Below are positions 47,241 to 57,833 of a stretch of DNA of 64,000 nucleotides, piece by piece. The position numbers were made by a program, and so were the translations under genes. This stretch comes from Desmodus rotundus (lineage: Eukaryota; Chordata; Mammalia; Chiroptera; Phyllostomidae), in contig NC_071398.1 in assembly GCF_022682495.2 (NCBI RefSeq), forward strand, positions 33,049,426-33,113,425, written 5' to 3'. The notes beneath the pieces are model-generated. The model worked only from the letters and a program-made list of their open reading frames with translations. It was not told the DNA's origin and searched no databases. How positions within the stretch are numbered: position 1 is the first letter of the stretch; every line of letters begins with the position of its first letter.

Positions 47241-49530
47241 AAAAGAAATCACATATACTCAAAATAAATGGCAAATCTAGGTTTTGAATCCACATTTCTT
47301 TAACTACAAAACCACTTCTTTTTAAATTTTGCTTTTTGCCTCAGAAGCTCATATTTTATTACATTTAGTGAAACCTGAGCATAGGTAATTCATTAAAAAA
47401 ATCACAATTTCCACTAGATTGGTATATTCAAAAGACTGATAATACCCTACATTAGTAGAATAGACACTCTCATTGTATGTATGTTACACGTTGGTGAAAA
47501 TTTAAGCAGGGCAATTGAAAAAGATGTATAAGCAGGTTAAACTATGAAAGCCTCATTCTCAACCATATTGCTGAGTACATTCAGGCAAACAAGGCAGTCA
47601 AAAATTATGACTCAGTTTATAATATAGTGACATGAAAAGCTGTTTGATGTATTTTGTTAGACGAAGAGAAGATTACAAAACAGTATTGCAGTATGATTCT
47701 GTTTTGACTAAGAAAACCCTATATGCCTATAGCCATATGTTAATTCACAGAAAACATGTGAAAAGATTGGAATAAAATGTGCAAAGCTGTTTCTAGGTGA
47801 GCTTTACTTTAAGCTTTTCTGTATTCTCTCAATTTCTGAATTAAGAATTTACTAATTTTACAGTCAGAAAAAATAATAGAGCTAATCCCTCCCTCTCTGA
47901 GAGCAGACAAAATAATAGAAGATTTGTGTATGACATATGGAGTACAGTGTTATAGTGGTTTGAATTCTGGCTGAAGAGGCCTGAACTTTCTTCCTAGATG
48001 TGAAGCCCTTCAGATGAGTGAGTGACTCAAATACTACTTTAAAAGTCCCAAATCTTGAATCCTAAGATTTTATACACAATGGATCCCTTGTACTTTGCCC
48101 CTTACTTACCTAGGCTCAGATCTCTTATTGCCAACCTCTATACGAACCACTGCTCCAACAAGGAAATGACATCTGCCTTGGAAATTAATCAAATAATAAT
48201 TAAACTCTGCACATAGGAGAAATGGGACTTAGACCTGATACGACTATGCAGAAATTCAGATCTTTCCCTTGATCATCACAGAAAAAGAAGTTGAGAAAGT
48301 AATCTGAAGGATCGGGATAATGACACTTTAGAAATAACACAGCAGAGATGCCCATTTCCACCTCTAGGAATCTTAAATCAATCCTTCAGAAAGTTACCTA
48401 AGCACCCTAAAGAGTCACAATCCCCAATGTGTCACAGTGAAGAAAATAAGATGGCTCTAGAATGCAGATTTTGAATTGGAGAAGGGAAAAGGGCAATTGT
48501 AATCAGGGAGACTCAACTGATTAGTTAAATGTGTATAGGTCCCATATCACACACCCTTGAACAAATTTTTCTGAGTGGGGTGAGTCATCTACACTCCACT
48601 CAGCAGAATTCAATGCCACACTGCAGCATCTAAAGACCCCTAAATAGACGGGAACTCCTGTCCCCATAAGGTCCTGGAAGAGAATGTATAAAGTTCAGCG
48701 AAGATATTGGAGCTGAACAGCAAGAAAAAGATTTGCCTAGGAAAGTTATTAGTTAAATAAATTACAAAATGTCCATGTATAGAATACTAAGACAAATGCA
48801 AAGTTGTAGAAAATAATGAAGGATATGGAATATTTTAAAGATATAGTATCAGCAGAGAAATCACTTTACAAAAAAGGTTAACCAATATAACTATATCAAC
48901 ATAAGGTGACAGAAAAAGGACCAGAGAGTTAAATACCTATTTCAGTTACCTATTGCTGTGTATCCACCTCAGAAGTTTGTGGCTTAAAACAAGAAGCATT
49001 AATCACCGCATTATTCTGGGGGAAGCAGGAGAACAGGAAGCAGCAGGAAACCCTGGAATACAGATACTAACAAAGGAGAGAACATAAATTTGGCCCTTGG
49101 GCAGGGGATACGAACTCCATTTACACCCCTCTCTGCGTTAAGCAGGAGGCTGGGCACTGAAGGTGGGGGTACCATGAAGAAGGCAGCCCAGGAAAGGCTT
49201 CAGTGCAGGGCAACTCTGGTTAACACAGGCATTCTCCTTTTCAGGGACAGGCATACTGTCAAGGAGCTCTTCAGCAGAACCTCTCAGTCCCAACGGTTAA
49301 ACCAAGAACTGCAGAATGAAGCACCACCCCTGGTGACAACAACCAAAACTAACCGATCAGAGTTAAAAGCCTCTTGCATGGCACTAAGCAAGGACAGCAT
49401 TGTGTTATAACAGGCGGTCTCCAACCCACCGTGCCACGTTCCCCACGTGACAGCCAACAACGGTCATTCAAGAAGTTCTGCATCGGGAGCAGAGACAAAC
49501 AAAACAATCACGAACCCTGCCCGGCCTCAT

Positions 49531-49533
<3 letters not shown>
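47241..49533. other. No recognisable gene; an ancient repeat piece at 48945-49065
   Basis: Mostly AT-rich unassigned sequence. At 48,945-49,065, TTCAGTTACCTATTGCTGTG and GTGGCTTAAAACAAGAAGC match the start of the repeat in 37100-37490. An open frame of 106 codons (49090-49410) has no recognisable domain, and I treat it as chance. Confidence 0.5.

Positions 49534-49565
<32 letters not shown>
49534..49565. repeat. (CA)16 microsatellite
   Basis: Uninterrupted CA units. Confidence 0.95.
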
Positions 49566-49567
<2 letters not shown>

Positions 49568-49587
49568 TGCTCACACTCACTTAAACT

Positions 49588-49760
49588 CTCTCAACAACAA
49601 CAACGGAGGAGGAGGAAAAGAGAGAGATCTCTCTCAACAACAACAACGGAGGGAGGAGGGAAAAGAGAGAGATCTCTCTCAACAACAACAACGGAGGAGG
49701 AGGAAAAGAGAGAGATCTCTCTCAACAACAACAACGGAGGAGGAGGAAAAGAGAGAGATT
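49588..49760. repeat. Minisatellite, ~43-bp unit, four copies
   Basis: Unit: CTCTCAACAACAACAACGGA followed by a GGAGGAGGAAAAGAGAGAGA block. The second copy has two extra G (GGAGGGAGGAGGG). Units are almost identical, so it is recent or homogenised. It abuts the CpG-rich region. Confidence 0.93.
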
Positions 49761-49839
49761 CCAAAGCATCCCAGGGAGGTGGGAAATGTAAGTTCAAAGC
49801 CGAAAAGGCAGGATGTGCAGGAGGCGTACTGAGCAAGCG

Positions 49840-50340
49840 GCACTAAACTGAGAGTCGCTGAGACTCTTGGGCTTCAGAGCCGGCGGGGAGTACGCAGGCG
49901 CAGACCGCTGGCTAGGGCCGGAGGTGAGACTGGCGGGTGCTGCGGGCTAGGAGGAGGCGGTGGCAGGCTGCAGGGTAATGCTAAGGCGGAGGGCGGGAAC
50001 CTGGGCTCTGGAAAGCTAGACCGCAAGAGGGAACCTAGGCTGAGAAGGCCTGGAAGGAAGGCGAGAGTCGGGGCCCTAGAGAAAGCGAGGAGGGAAGCGA
50101 GAACCTAGGCAGAGGAAGGAACAAGGAGCCAAGGCCTGGGGGAGCCAAGGCCGGCAGCGCCAAGGTGGGAACCCGGAGCAAGGATCCGCAGCGATCCAGG
50201 CTGGAGAGGGCTGAAGAGGGCACTGGAAATCCCTGGCGTCCCTGAGCTCGGCCTGGGCAGGAATTGTGTCTGTTTTCTCCCTCACCCCACCCCCAACCCG
50301 TGAGGAAATCCAGCTATCAGAGCGCAGCCGGGACCACACG
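49840..50340 (+). promoter_or_regulatory. CpG island, probable promoter
   Basis: This is the only long CpG- and GC-rich stretch outside L1 leaders. It contains GAGGAGGCGG and GAGGGCGGGA (GC-box-like), TACGCAGGCGCAG (49891-49903, resembling a common housekeeping promoter motif) and no TATA box. The mouse-ear feature is a splice-donor-like GGAG|GTGAGAC at 49923/49924. The direction is suggested by that donor. It would fit a ubiquitously expressed gene running rightward. Confidence 0.6.
49880..49923 (+). other. Candidate noncoding first exon (3' end only)
   Basis: The 3' end is set by the donor CCGGAG|GTGAGA. The start is a guess from the promoter motif at 49891. No start codon lies in it. It could pair with the exon at 60589-60662. 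Confidence 0.35.
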
Positions 50341-50737
50341 GGCAATCGGTTTGTGTAGCCTTGTGTGCCTGTGCCTGTCTTTGGGCACGTGTTACTCCGC
50401 GTGACATTCTGGCACTAATTGGTTGTGAAACTGTTAGGGTCTCCACGTGTGTCTAATTTTTAAAATACGTGCTTGTCGATTTTTTTTATTGTTGTTCAAT
50501 TACAATTGTCCCCATTATTCCTCCATTACTCTCCCCTGCCCAACCCAATCCCGAGCTCCCACATTCAGTCGTCCCTCCTGTTGTCTTTGTCCATGGGTCC
50601 TTTATACATGTTCCTTGACTTGACCCTTCCCCATCTTTCCTCGTTATACCTCTCCCCCTCCCCTCTGGTCACTGTCAGTTTGTTCTTTATTTTCTTGCCT
50701 CTGGTTCTATTTTGCTTGCTTGTTTGTTTTGTTAATT

Positions 50738-53700
50738 AGGTTCCACTTCCAGGTGAGATCATATGGTATTTGTAGTTCACTGCTGTGCTTATTTCATTAA
50801 GCTTAATATGCCCCAATTCCATCCATGCTGTTGGAAAGAGTAGGAGCTCCTTTTTCCTTTCTGCTGCATAGTATTCCATTGTCTAAATGTACCATGTTTT
50901 TTTTGATCCATTCATTTACTGATGAGCATTTAAGCTGTTTCTAGCACTTGGCTATTGTAAATAATGCTGCTGTGAACATTGGGGTGCATAGTTTCCTTTG
51001 AATTAGTGTTTCAGGATCCTTAGGGTATAATCCCAGCAGTGGAATTGCTGGGTCAAAAGGCAGTTCCATTATTAGTTTTTTGAGGAAATTCCACAGTGGC
51101 TGCAGCAGTCTGCATTCCTACCAACAGTGTACTAGGTTCTCTTTTCACCACAACTTCTTCAGCACTTGTTTGTTGATTTGTTTATGATGGCCATTCTGAC
51201 CAGTGTGAAATGGTATCTCATTGTGATTTTAATTAGCATCTCTCTGATGACTAGTGATGCTGAGCATACTTTCATATGTCTCTGTGCCCTCCGGTATGTC
51301 CTTGGAAAAGTGTCTGTTCAGGTCCTTTGCCCATTTTTTAATTGGATTGTTTGTCTTGCTGGAGTGGAGTCATGTGAATTCTTTAAATATTTTGGAGATA
51401 AAATCCTTGTCTGAGGTATCATTGGAAAATATATTTTCCCATATAGTCAGTTCCTTTTTCATTTTGCTGCTGTTTTCTTTAGCCGGTCAGAAGCTTTTTA
51501 TTTTGATGAAGTCCTATTTGTTTACTCATTCCTTTACATCCCTTCCTATAGGGGGCATGGGTGAAAATATTGCTGTGTGGAATATCTGAAATATTCCTGC
51601 CTATATTCCTCTAGGACTTCTTTGGTGTCATGATTTATATTTAAGTCTTTTGTCCATCTTGAGTTTATTTTTGTGTATGGTGTAGGTTGGTGGTAGAGTT
51701 TCATTTTTTTGCATGTAGTTGTCCAGATCTCCCAACACCGTTTGTTGAAGAGGCTATTTTTACTCCATTTATGCTCCTGCCCCCTTTGTCGAATATTAAT
51801 TGACCATAGAGACATGGGTTTAATTCTGGAATCTCTGTTCAGTTCCATTGACCTGTGTGTCTGTTCTTATACCAGTACCAGACTATTTTGATTACAGCGG
51901 GCTTATAATATAGTTTAATATCAGGTATTGTGATCCCTCCTACTTTGTTCTTTCTCAAAATTGTGGAGGCTGTTTGAGGTCATTTATGGTTACGTTTAAA
52001 TTTTTGAAATATTTGTTCTGTATTGGTAAAATATGTTTTTGGTATTTTAATAGGGATTGTATAGAAACTGCAAATTGTTTTGCATAGTATGGAAATTTTG
52101 ATGATACAATTCTCCCATTCCATGACCATAGTATATGCTTCCATTTATTTCTTTGTTCTTTAATTTCTTTCTTCAGTGTTCTATAGTGTTCTGAGTACAG
52201 GTCTTTTACCTCTTTGGTTTCGTTTATTCCTAGGTACTTTATTTTTCTTGTTGCCATAGCAAATGAGATTTCCCCCCCTAATTTCTGTTTATGATATCTC
52301 ATTGTTGGTGTACAAAAATGCCTTCAATTTCATAACATTGACTTTGTATCCCACTGTTTTGCCCAATTCACTTATTAGGTCGAGTAGTTTTTTTGGTGGA
52401 GTCTATAGGATTTTCTGTATACACTGCCATGTCATCTATAAACAATGACACTTTTACATTCCCCTTTCCAGTTGGGATGTCTTTATTTCTTTTTCTCGTG
52501 GGATCGCTGTGGCTAGAACTTCCAATACTATGTTGAAAAGAAGTGAAAGTGGATATCCTTGTCTTGTTCCCAATTTTATTGAGTAAGCTTTTAGTTTTTG
52601 CCCATTGAATATGATGTTGGCTGTAGGTTTTCCATATGTGGCCTTCATTATGTTGCAGTATGCTCCCTATAGTCCCACTTTGCTGACTGTTTTTATCATA
52701 AATGGGTGCTGTACCTTATCAAATGCTTTTTCTGCATCTATTGATATGATCATGTGATTTTTGTCTTTCCTTTTGCTTATGTGGTGTATTATATTTATTG
52801 ATTTGCAAATATTGTACCAACCTTGCATCCTAGGATTGAATCCCACCTGATCATATCATGTGATCTTTTTAATATATTGCTGGATATAGTTACCAATATT
52901 TTGTTGCGAATTTTAGAGTCTATGTTCATCAATGATATTGGCCTGTACTTTTCTTTCTTTCTTGTGATTTTATCTGGTTTTGGGTTTAGGATGATCTTGG
53001 CTGCATAGAAAGACTTTGGGCGTCTTCCTTCTTCTTGGATTTTTTGGAATAGTTTGAGAAGGATAGGGATTAGCTCTTACTTAAATGTTCTGTAAAATTC
53101 TCCTATGAAACCACCGGGTCCAGGGCTTTTGTGTGCCAGGAGTTTTTTGATTACTGCCTCAATTTCACTAGCTGTTACTAGTCTGTTCAGGTGTTCTGCT
53201 TCTTCTTGATTCAATTTTGGAAATTATGTTTCTAGAAATTCATCCATTTCACCCAGGTTTTCAAATTTCTTGGCATGTAGTTGTTTGTAGTAATTTCTCA
53301 CAATCCTTTGTATTTCTGTGGACTCAATTGTAATTTCTTTTCTTTCATTTCTGATTTAATTTATCTGGATCCTCTTTTTTTTTTTAATGAGTGTGGTTAC
53401 AGCTTGTCATATTTGTGTATTTTTTCAAAGAACCAGCTCCTGGATTTATTGATTCTTTTCAGTGTACTTTTAGTCTCTTATGTCATTTAATTCTGCTCTG
53501 ATCCTGATTATTTCCTTCCTTCTACTCACTCTGGGCTTTGTTTGTTTTTCCTCCAGTTCTTTTAGATGTAGGGTTAGGTTTTTTGTTTGAAATATTTCTG
53601 TCTTTTTTAAGTAGGCCTGTACTGCTCTGAACATCCCTCTCAGGACTGCCTTCGCAGTGTTCCATATGTTTTGGACTGTTGTGTGTTCATTTTCATTGGT

Positions 53701-54508
53701 TTCCAGAAACTTTTTGATTTCTTCCTTGATCTCATTATTAATCCATTCATTGTTTAATAGCATGTTATTTGGTCTCTATTAATTTGAATGTTTGAGTTTT
53801 TTCCTTGAGGTTGGTTTCTAGTTTCAAGCCCTTGTGGTCTGAGAAAATGCTTGATATGATTTCAATTTTCTTGAATTTGTTGAAGCTTGTTTTGTGTCCT
53901 ATCATATGGTCTCTGTTTGAAAATGCCCCATGTGCCTTTGAAAAGAATGTGTTTTTTTCTTCTTTGAGATGAAAGGTCCTATTTATATCAGTTAAGTCCA
54001 TTTGATCTAAGTGCCTCATCCAATACCACAATATCCTTGTTGATATTTTGTTTGGAAGATCTATCCATTGTTGACACTGGAGTGTTAAAATTGCCTACTA
54101 TAATTGTGTTGCTCACTTTATCTTTCTTGAAGTCCTTCAAAATTTTCCTTATTTATTTGGGTGTTGGGTGCATATATGTTTACAATGGTTATATCTTCCT
54201 GATGGATTCTTCCCTTGAGTATTATGGAGTGTCCTTCTCTCCTTTGTTTGGAATCTATGTTGTCTGATATAAGTATTGCTGTGCCAGCTTTTTTTCCCAT
54301 CCATTTGCTTGGAATGTATTTTTCCAACTTTCACTTTCAGTCTGTGTAGGTCTTTTGTTCTGAGGTGGGTCTCTTATAGGCATCATATGTGCAGGTCATA
54401 TGGTTTTCTCATGCATTCAGCTACACCGTGTCTTTTGATTGGAGCATTTAATCCATTTACATTTAAGGTTATTATTGATAGGCACTTATTCAATATCATT
54501 TTCCCTCT
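50738..54508 (-). pseudogene. L1E ORF2, disrupted
   Basis: From about 54,508 down: endonuclease (LSIITLNVNGLNAPIKRH; TAILISDNIDSKQ), a linker (ERNHTI..., DINRTFHLKEEKNTFFSKAH at about 53,950), and reverse transcriptase ([20 protein letters not shown] at about 52,600; catalytic FADD reads FIDD near 52,435, with both aspartates kept). The C-terminal part ends near 50,738 (YHMISPGSGT). Frameshifts and stops are spaced at 150-300 bp, so the protein is not made. Confidence 0.85.
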
Positions 54509-54544
54509 TTGTACCTGTGTTGCTCTCTCTCCCTATTTCTTCAT

Positions 54545-55458
54545 CTTAAAGCAGTCTCTATAGCATGTCTTACAATGCTGGTTAGGTGGAAGTGTATTCT
54601 TTTAGCCTTCTTTTGTCTGGGAAACTCCTTATTTCACCCTCCATTTTAAATTAGATCCTTGCTGTGTAGAGTAGTCTCAGTTGCAGGCCTTTGCTTTTCA
54701 TTACTTGGAATATTTCTTGCCATTCCCATATAGTGTTTCTGTTGAGAGTCAGCTGCTAGTCTTATCGGGGCTCCATTGTATGTTACTTCCTATTTCTCTC
54801 TTGCTGCCTTTAAGATTCTCTCTTTGCCTTGGAATTTTGCCATTTTAATTATGATGTGTCTTGAAGTGGGCCTGTTTGGGTTCATCTTGTTTGGAACCCT
54901 CTATGTTTCCTGGACTTGTGTGAAATTTCTCTCATCATTACAGAAGTTTTCCATCATTACTTTTTCTAACAGGTTTTCTATGCCTTGCTCTTCTTCTCCT
55001 GCTGGTATCCCTGTTATATGGATATTACTACATTTCATGTTTTCCTGCAGTTCCCTTAACCCCTCTCCATTCTTTTTGAGTCTTTTTTCCTTTTCTTGCT
55101 CTTTCTGGAAATTTATTTCTACCTTGTCCTCCAGCTTGCTGATTCAATCCTCCGCTTCGTCTAGCCTGCTTTTGATTCCTTCTACTATGTTCTTCAATTC
55201 AGAATTTGTATTCTTCTTTTCCTCCTGACTCTTGTTGATAGTATTATGCCCTTTTTCATGCTGATGTAGCTTGCAGTACGTTCCTTGTAGCTTCCCTGTA
55301 GGTTTTGGTAGTTCTCACTGAGCTCATTGAACTTCCTTATAACCATTGTTTGAACTCCATCTCAACAGTTTACTTGCCTATATTTCATTTAGCAGTCTTT
55401 CTGGGGATTCCTCCTTCCTTTCACTGAAGGTTTGTTTTGTTTTTTTGTGTGTTCCCAT
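54545..55458 (-). pseudogene. L1E ORF1, disrupted
   Basis: It starts at ATG 55458 (MGTHKKTKQTFSERKEESPE). The coiled-coil segment is broken by stops near RWSS and YKEVQ. The RRM/CTD part is readable as IHITGIPAGEEEQGIENLLE and RILKAAREKQEVTYNGAPIR. It ends about 54,545. Confidence 0.78.
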
Positions 55459-56431
55459 TTTTGGGGACACTCTCCTTGTTTGCTTCTGCTCATTAAAATG
55501 ATTTGTTTTGACTCCCTGTCTTGGTGGTGTGACCTTCTGTGGTAGGAGACCTGTGTGATTCAGTGGTGTAGTCCCCTTGATTTCCTGAACTTGATGCTCT
55601 TGAGATGCCCTTTATGCCATTTATGTTGACTCTCTGGATGTAATTGGGTTTTGATTGTTGGGTCATTCTTTGATGAGTCCTTCCCTCTATCTGGTTGACT
55701 GAGGGTCACTCCACCTGCCACGTCTTGTGTGCTGTTGTGCAGGTGCTGCCAGAACAAAATTACAAAGCCCAGGAAAGAAACCCACACCTGCAAAAATAAC
55801 TGCCACCCACAATCCCACCACCAATAGCAAATGAACCAATATTAATAAGGATATAAAGAGATAAGACTATTATAAGAAAGGAGAGTGAATATGAGATGAC
55901 CTCCTGAAAGAAAAATTGTTTTGAGAGGGTAGAGGGAGGAGCACTAATAAGAGTAGGGAATCACACCAATGTGAAGAGAAAAAGTAATGTTTACATCACA
56001 GATTTTAAAAAAGGAGGGAAGAAGGCAGATGGAGTAAGAGAAGGGAAGCATATAGTATTAGGTTTAAAAATAAAATAAAGTGAGAGAGAAAGAAAAAGGG
56101 AAAAGAAAATAAATAAATAATTAAAAAAGGAATCAAATTGGAGAGAAAGATCCACCACAGCACTATCAACAACAAATGAGCAAAATTAATATAGGTGTGA
56201 GGGGAATAATAGGGAAAAAAAGAAAGAAAAGCTTAAGATGTCTAGAGGAAAGGGAAATGATTCTAAGATGATAGAGGTAGAGTGAATACTATGAGTAACA
56301 AAAAACAGGTAAGACAGGGAAAAATTAAAATTTGAGATGAAGAAAAGTAGCAGAGGGAACAGTAAAATTTGAGATTTGAAATACAAAATTAGTGAAGCTC
56401 TTGAGATAAAATTGAAAAAAATGCAACAACT

Positions 56432-56574
56432 ACAGGAACTACTATAAAGGACACATGGACAAAATCAAGGGGGAGGGTGGAGATGGGGGAGGGAGGTGGG
56501 TTTGGCTGGGGTGGGGTGGAGGGATGGGGAGAAAATGCAGACAATTGTAATTGAATAGCAATAAAAATTTTTTT
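56432..56574 (+). mobile_element. 143-bp 5'-truncated L1 3' end (+), exact 14-bp TSD
   Basis: It contains CAGGAACTACTATAAAGGAC, a G-rich tract and ATAGCAATAAAAATTTTTTT, close to the L1D 3' end. AAAATGCAACAACT at 56418-56431 is repeated at 56575-56588. It lies within the L1E leader, so it is younger. Confidence 0.93.
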
Positions 56575-57812
56575 AAAATGCAACAACTGCCTTATCCACA
56601 ACCAATTAGCAAAGATTGCTGAAGATGGAGAGAGAATGCAGGTTTTTGAAGAGTAGGAAAAAGAATGTGAGATGACCATTGACAAGAAAATTGGTTTTGA
56701 GAGGCTGGACTACTCTACAAATAGTAAGAGTGTGGAAAGGAAACAAGTTGTAGCAAGAGAGAAAACAAAATTTAAAATGAAAATAGTAGGAAGACAGAAG
56801 AAAGTAAAACGAGATAAGAGAAGGAAGGGAGGGGCAAAGTATGTGAATTGTAATAAACTATGGTATAAAATCTAGTGACTTCATATGCACAAACTTGAAG
56901 GCTAAGAAATGAATATTAAAAACCTATGCAGGTAAGAAAATATTGCAAATCATGGAGAAGACCACAGTGGGTTTTGTCTGGGTACCATCTAGCATTTGCC
57001 ACTGTTTTTCTTTCTGGATCTTCCTCTGGTGATGTCAGATGGTGACCTTGTCCAGCCTTAGGCAGTCTGTATAAGACTTCCAGGGATCTGGTGTCTGTGG
57101 CTGACTCCTTCAGTTGTTAATCTAGGCACTCTTCACTTAGCAGTCAGGCTTAAACACCATAGGTGGGGCAGAATCCCTCCTGGGGTCAGAGCTATGTTTT
57201 CCCCTCAGGCGGCTGCCACTTGGAGGGGAGTGGTCTGCCTGAGCATGATGGCTGCTGCTGTATGGGGGATGACTCAGCACTGGGATTCTGGCAGCTACTC
57301 TCAGTTCTCTCCCCAAAGCCTCTGTCCCCAGTCTCAGGCATCTCTAGTCCACTCTGCTCACCAGCCCCCTTTGCCAGACCCCAGGGTAAGTGGCTGCAAA
57401 TGAAAATTCATACGTTAGCCCTTTAAACAGCTCTTTGCATCTGTCTCTGGCAGAGAGAAACCCTGCCACTTTTTGCAACTGGATGTTATCTGTGTACTTT
57501 TCAGGCTGTTGTGCTAGGCTGGGGATCCCAGCTTAGGGTTTATACCCCACACTTCTCAGGGGTATCCAACCAACTGCTTAAATACCCCTCTGGCACTTTA
57601 GCTGGCACCTATAGGCACCCAGCCAGCCCTCATATGTCTCCACCACACTCCCTACCAGTCACACTGTGCTCAATCTGTTTCTTCTGTCTGTCTGTGCTTA
57701 TAAGGCTTCTCTCTCTCTCTATTCTTCAGGTGTTTGTTCTGGGTGATTTCTCCACAATTTATTTGTAATTCCATATTGGTCCTGGTAGGAGGTTAGTGTA
57801 GCTTCCAATCCT

Positions 57813-57823
57813 CCGCCATCTTG
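57813..57823 (-). promoter_or_regulatory. YY1-like site at L1E 5' end
   Basis: The complement reads CAAGATGGCGG, within about 15 bp of the element start, as in L1 leaders of other mammals and in HAL1-b. Confidence 0.55.
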
Positions 57824-57833
57824 GATCCCCCTC

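Larger units (their letters stand above)
50475..57833 (-). mobile_element. Full-length LINE-1 (L1E), decayed
   Basis: On the minus strand the element starts near 57,833 (GGGGGATCCAAGATGGCGGA), has a 2.4-kb leader, ORF1 (55458-54545), ORF2 (about 54508-50738) and a 3'UTR ending in AATTGTAATTGAACAACAAT before an A-run (plus-strand T-run at about 50,479). Both ORFs carry several stops. It lies 130 bp downstream of the CpG island. I saw no clear TSD. Confidence 0.9.
55459..57833 (-). repeat. L1E leader, purine-rich on plus strand
   Basis: The 2.4-kb leader matches the L1C leader in its distal part (57,100-57,150) and its pyrimidine-rich core (the plus strand here is purine-rich, 55,850-56,880). 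A 143-bp L1 fragment is nested in it. At its 5' end, CAAGATGGCGG (complement of 57813-57823) is a YY1-like site. Confidence 0.75.

Noticed and set aside
49090..49410. 106-codon plus-strand frame upstream of the CpG island
   Set aside because: No domain, no splice or promoter support, and it ends before the CA repeat.
49588..49760. CRISPR-like array
   Set aside because: The repeats are directly adjacent with no unique spacers, and the context is mammalian; it is a minisatellite.
49374..49832. 152-codon plus-strand frame with repeated RDLSQQQQ-type sequence
   Set aside because: The repeat comes from the 43-bp minisatellite passing through all frames; no domain, and the unit length variation is not a multiple of three throughout.
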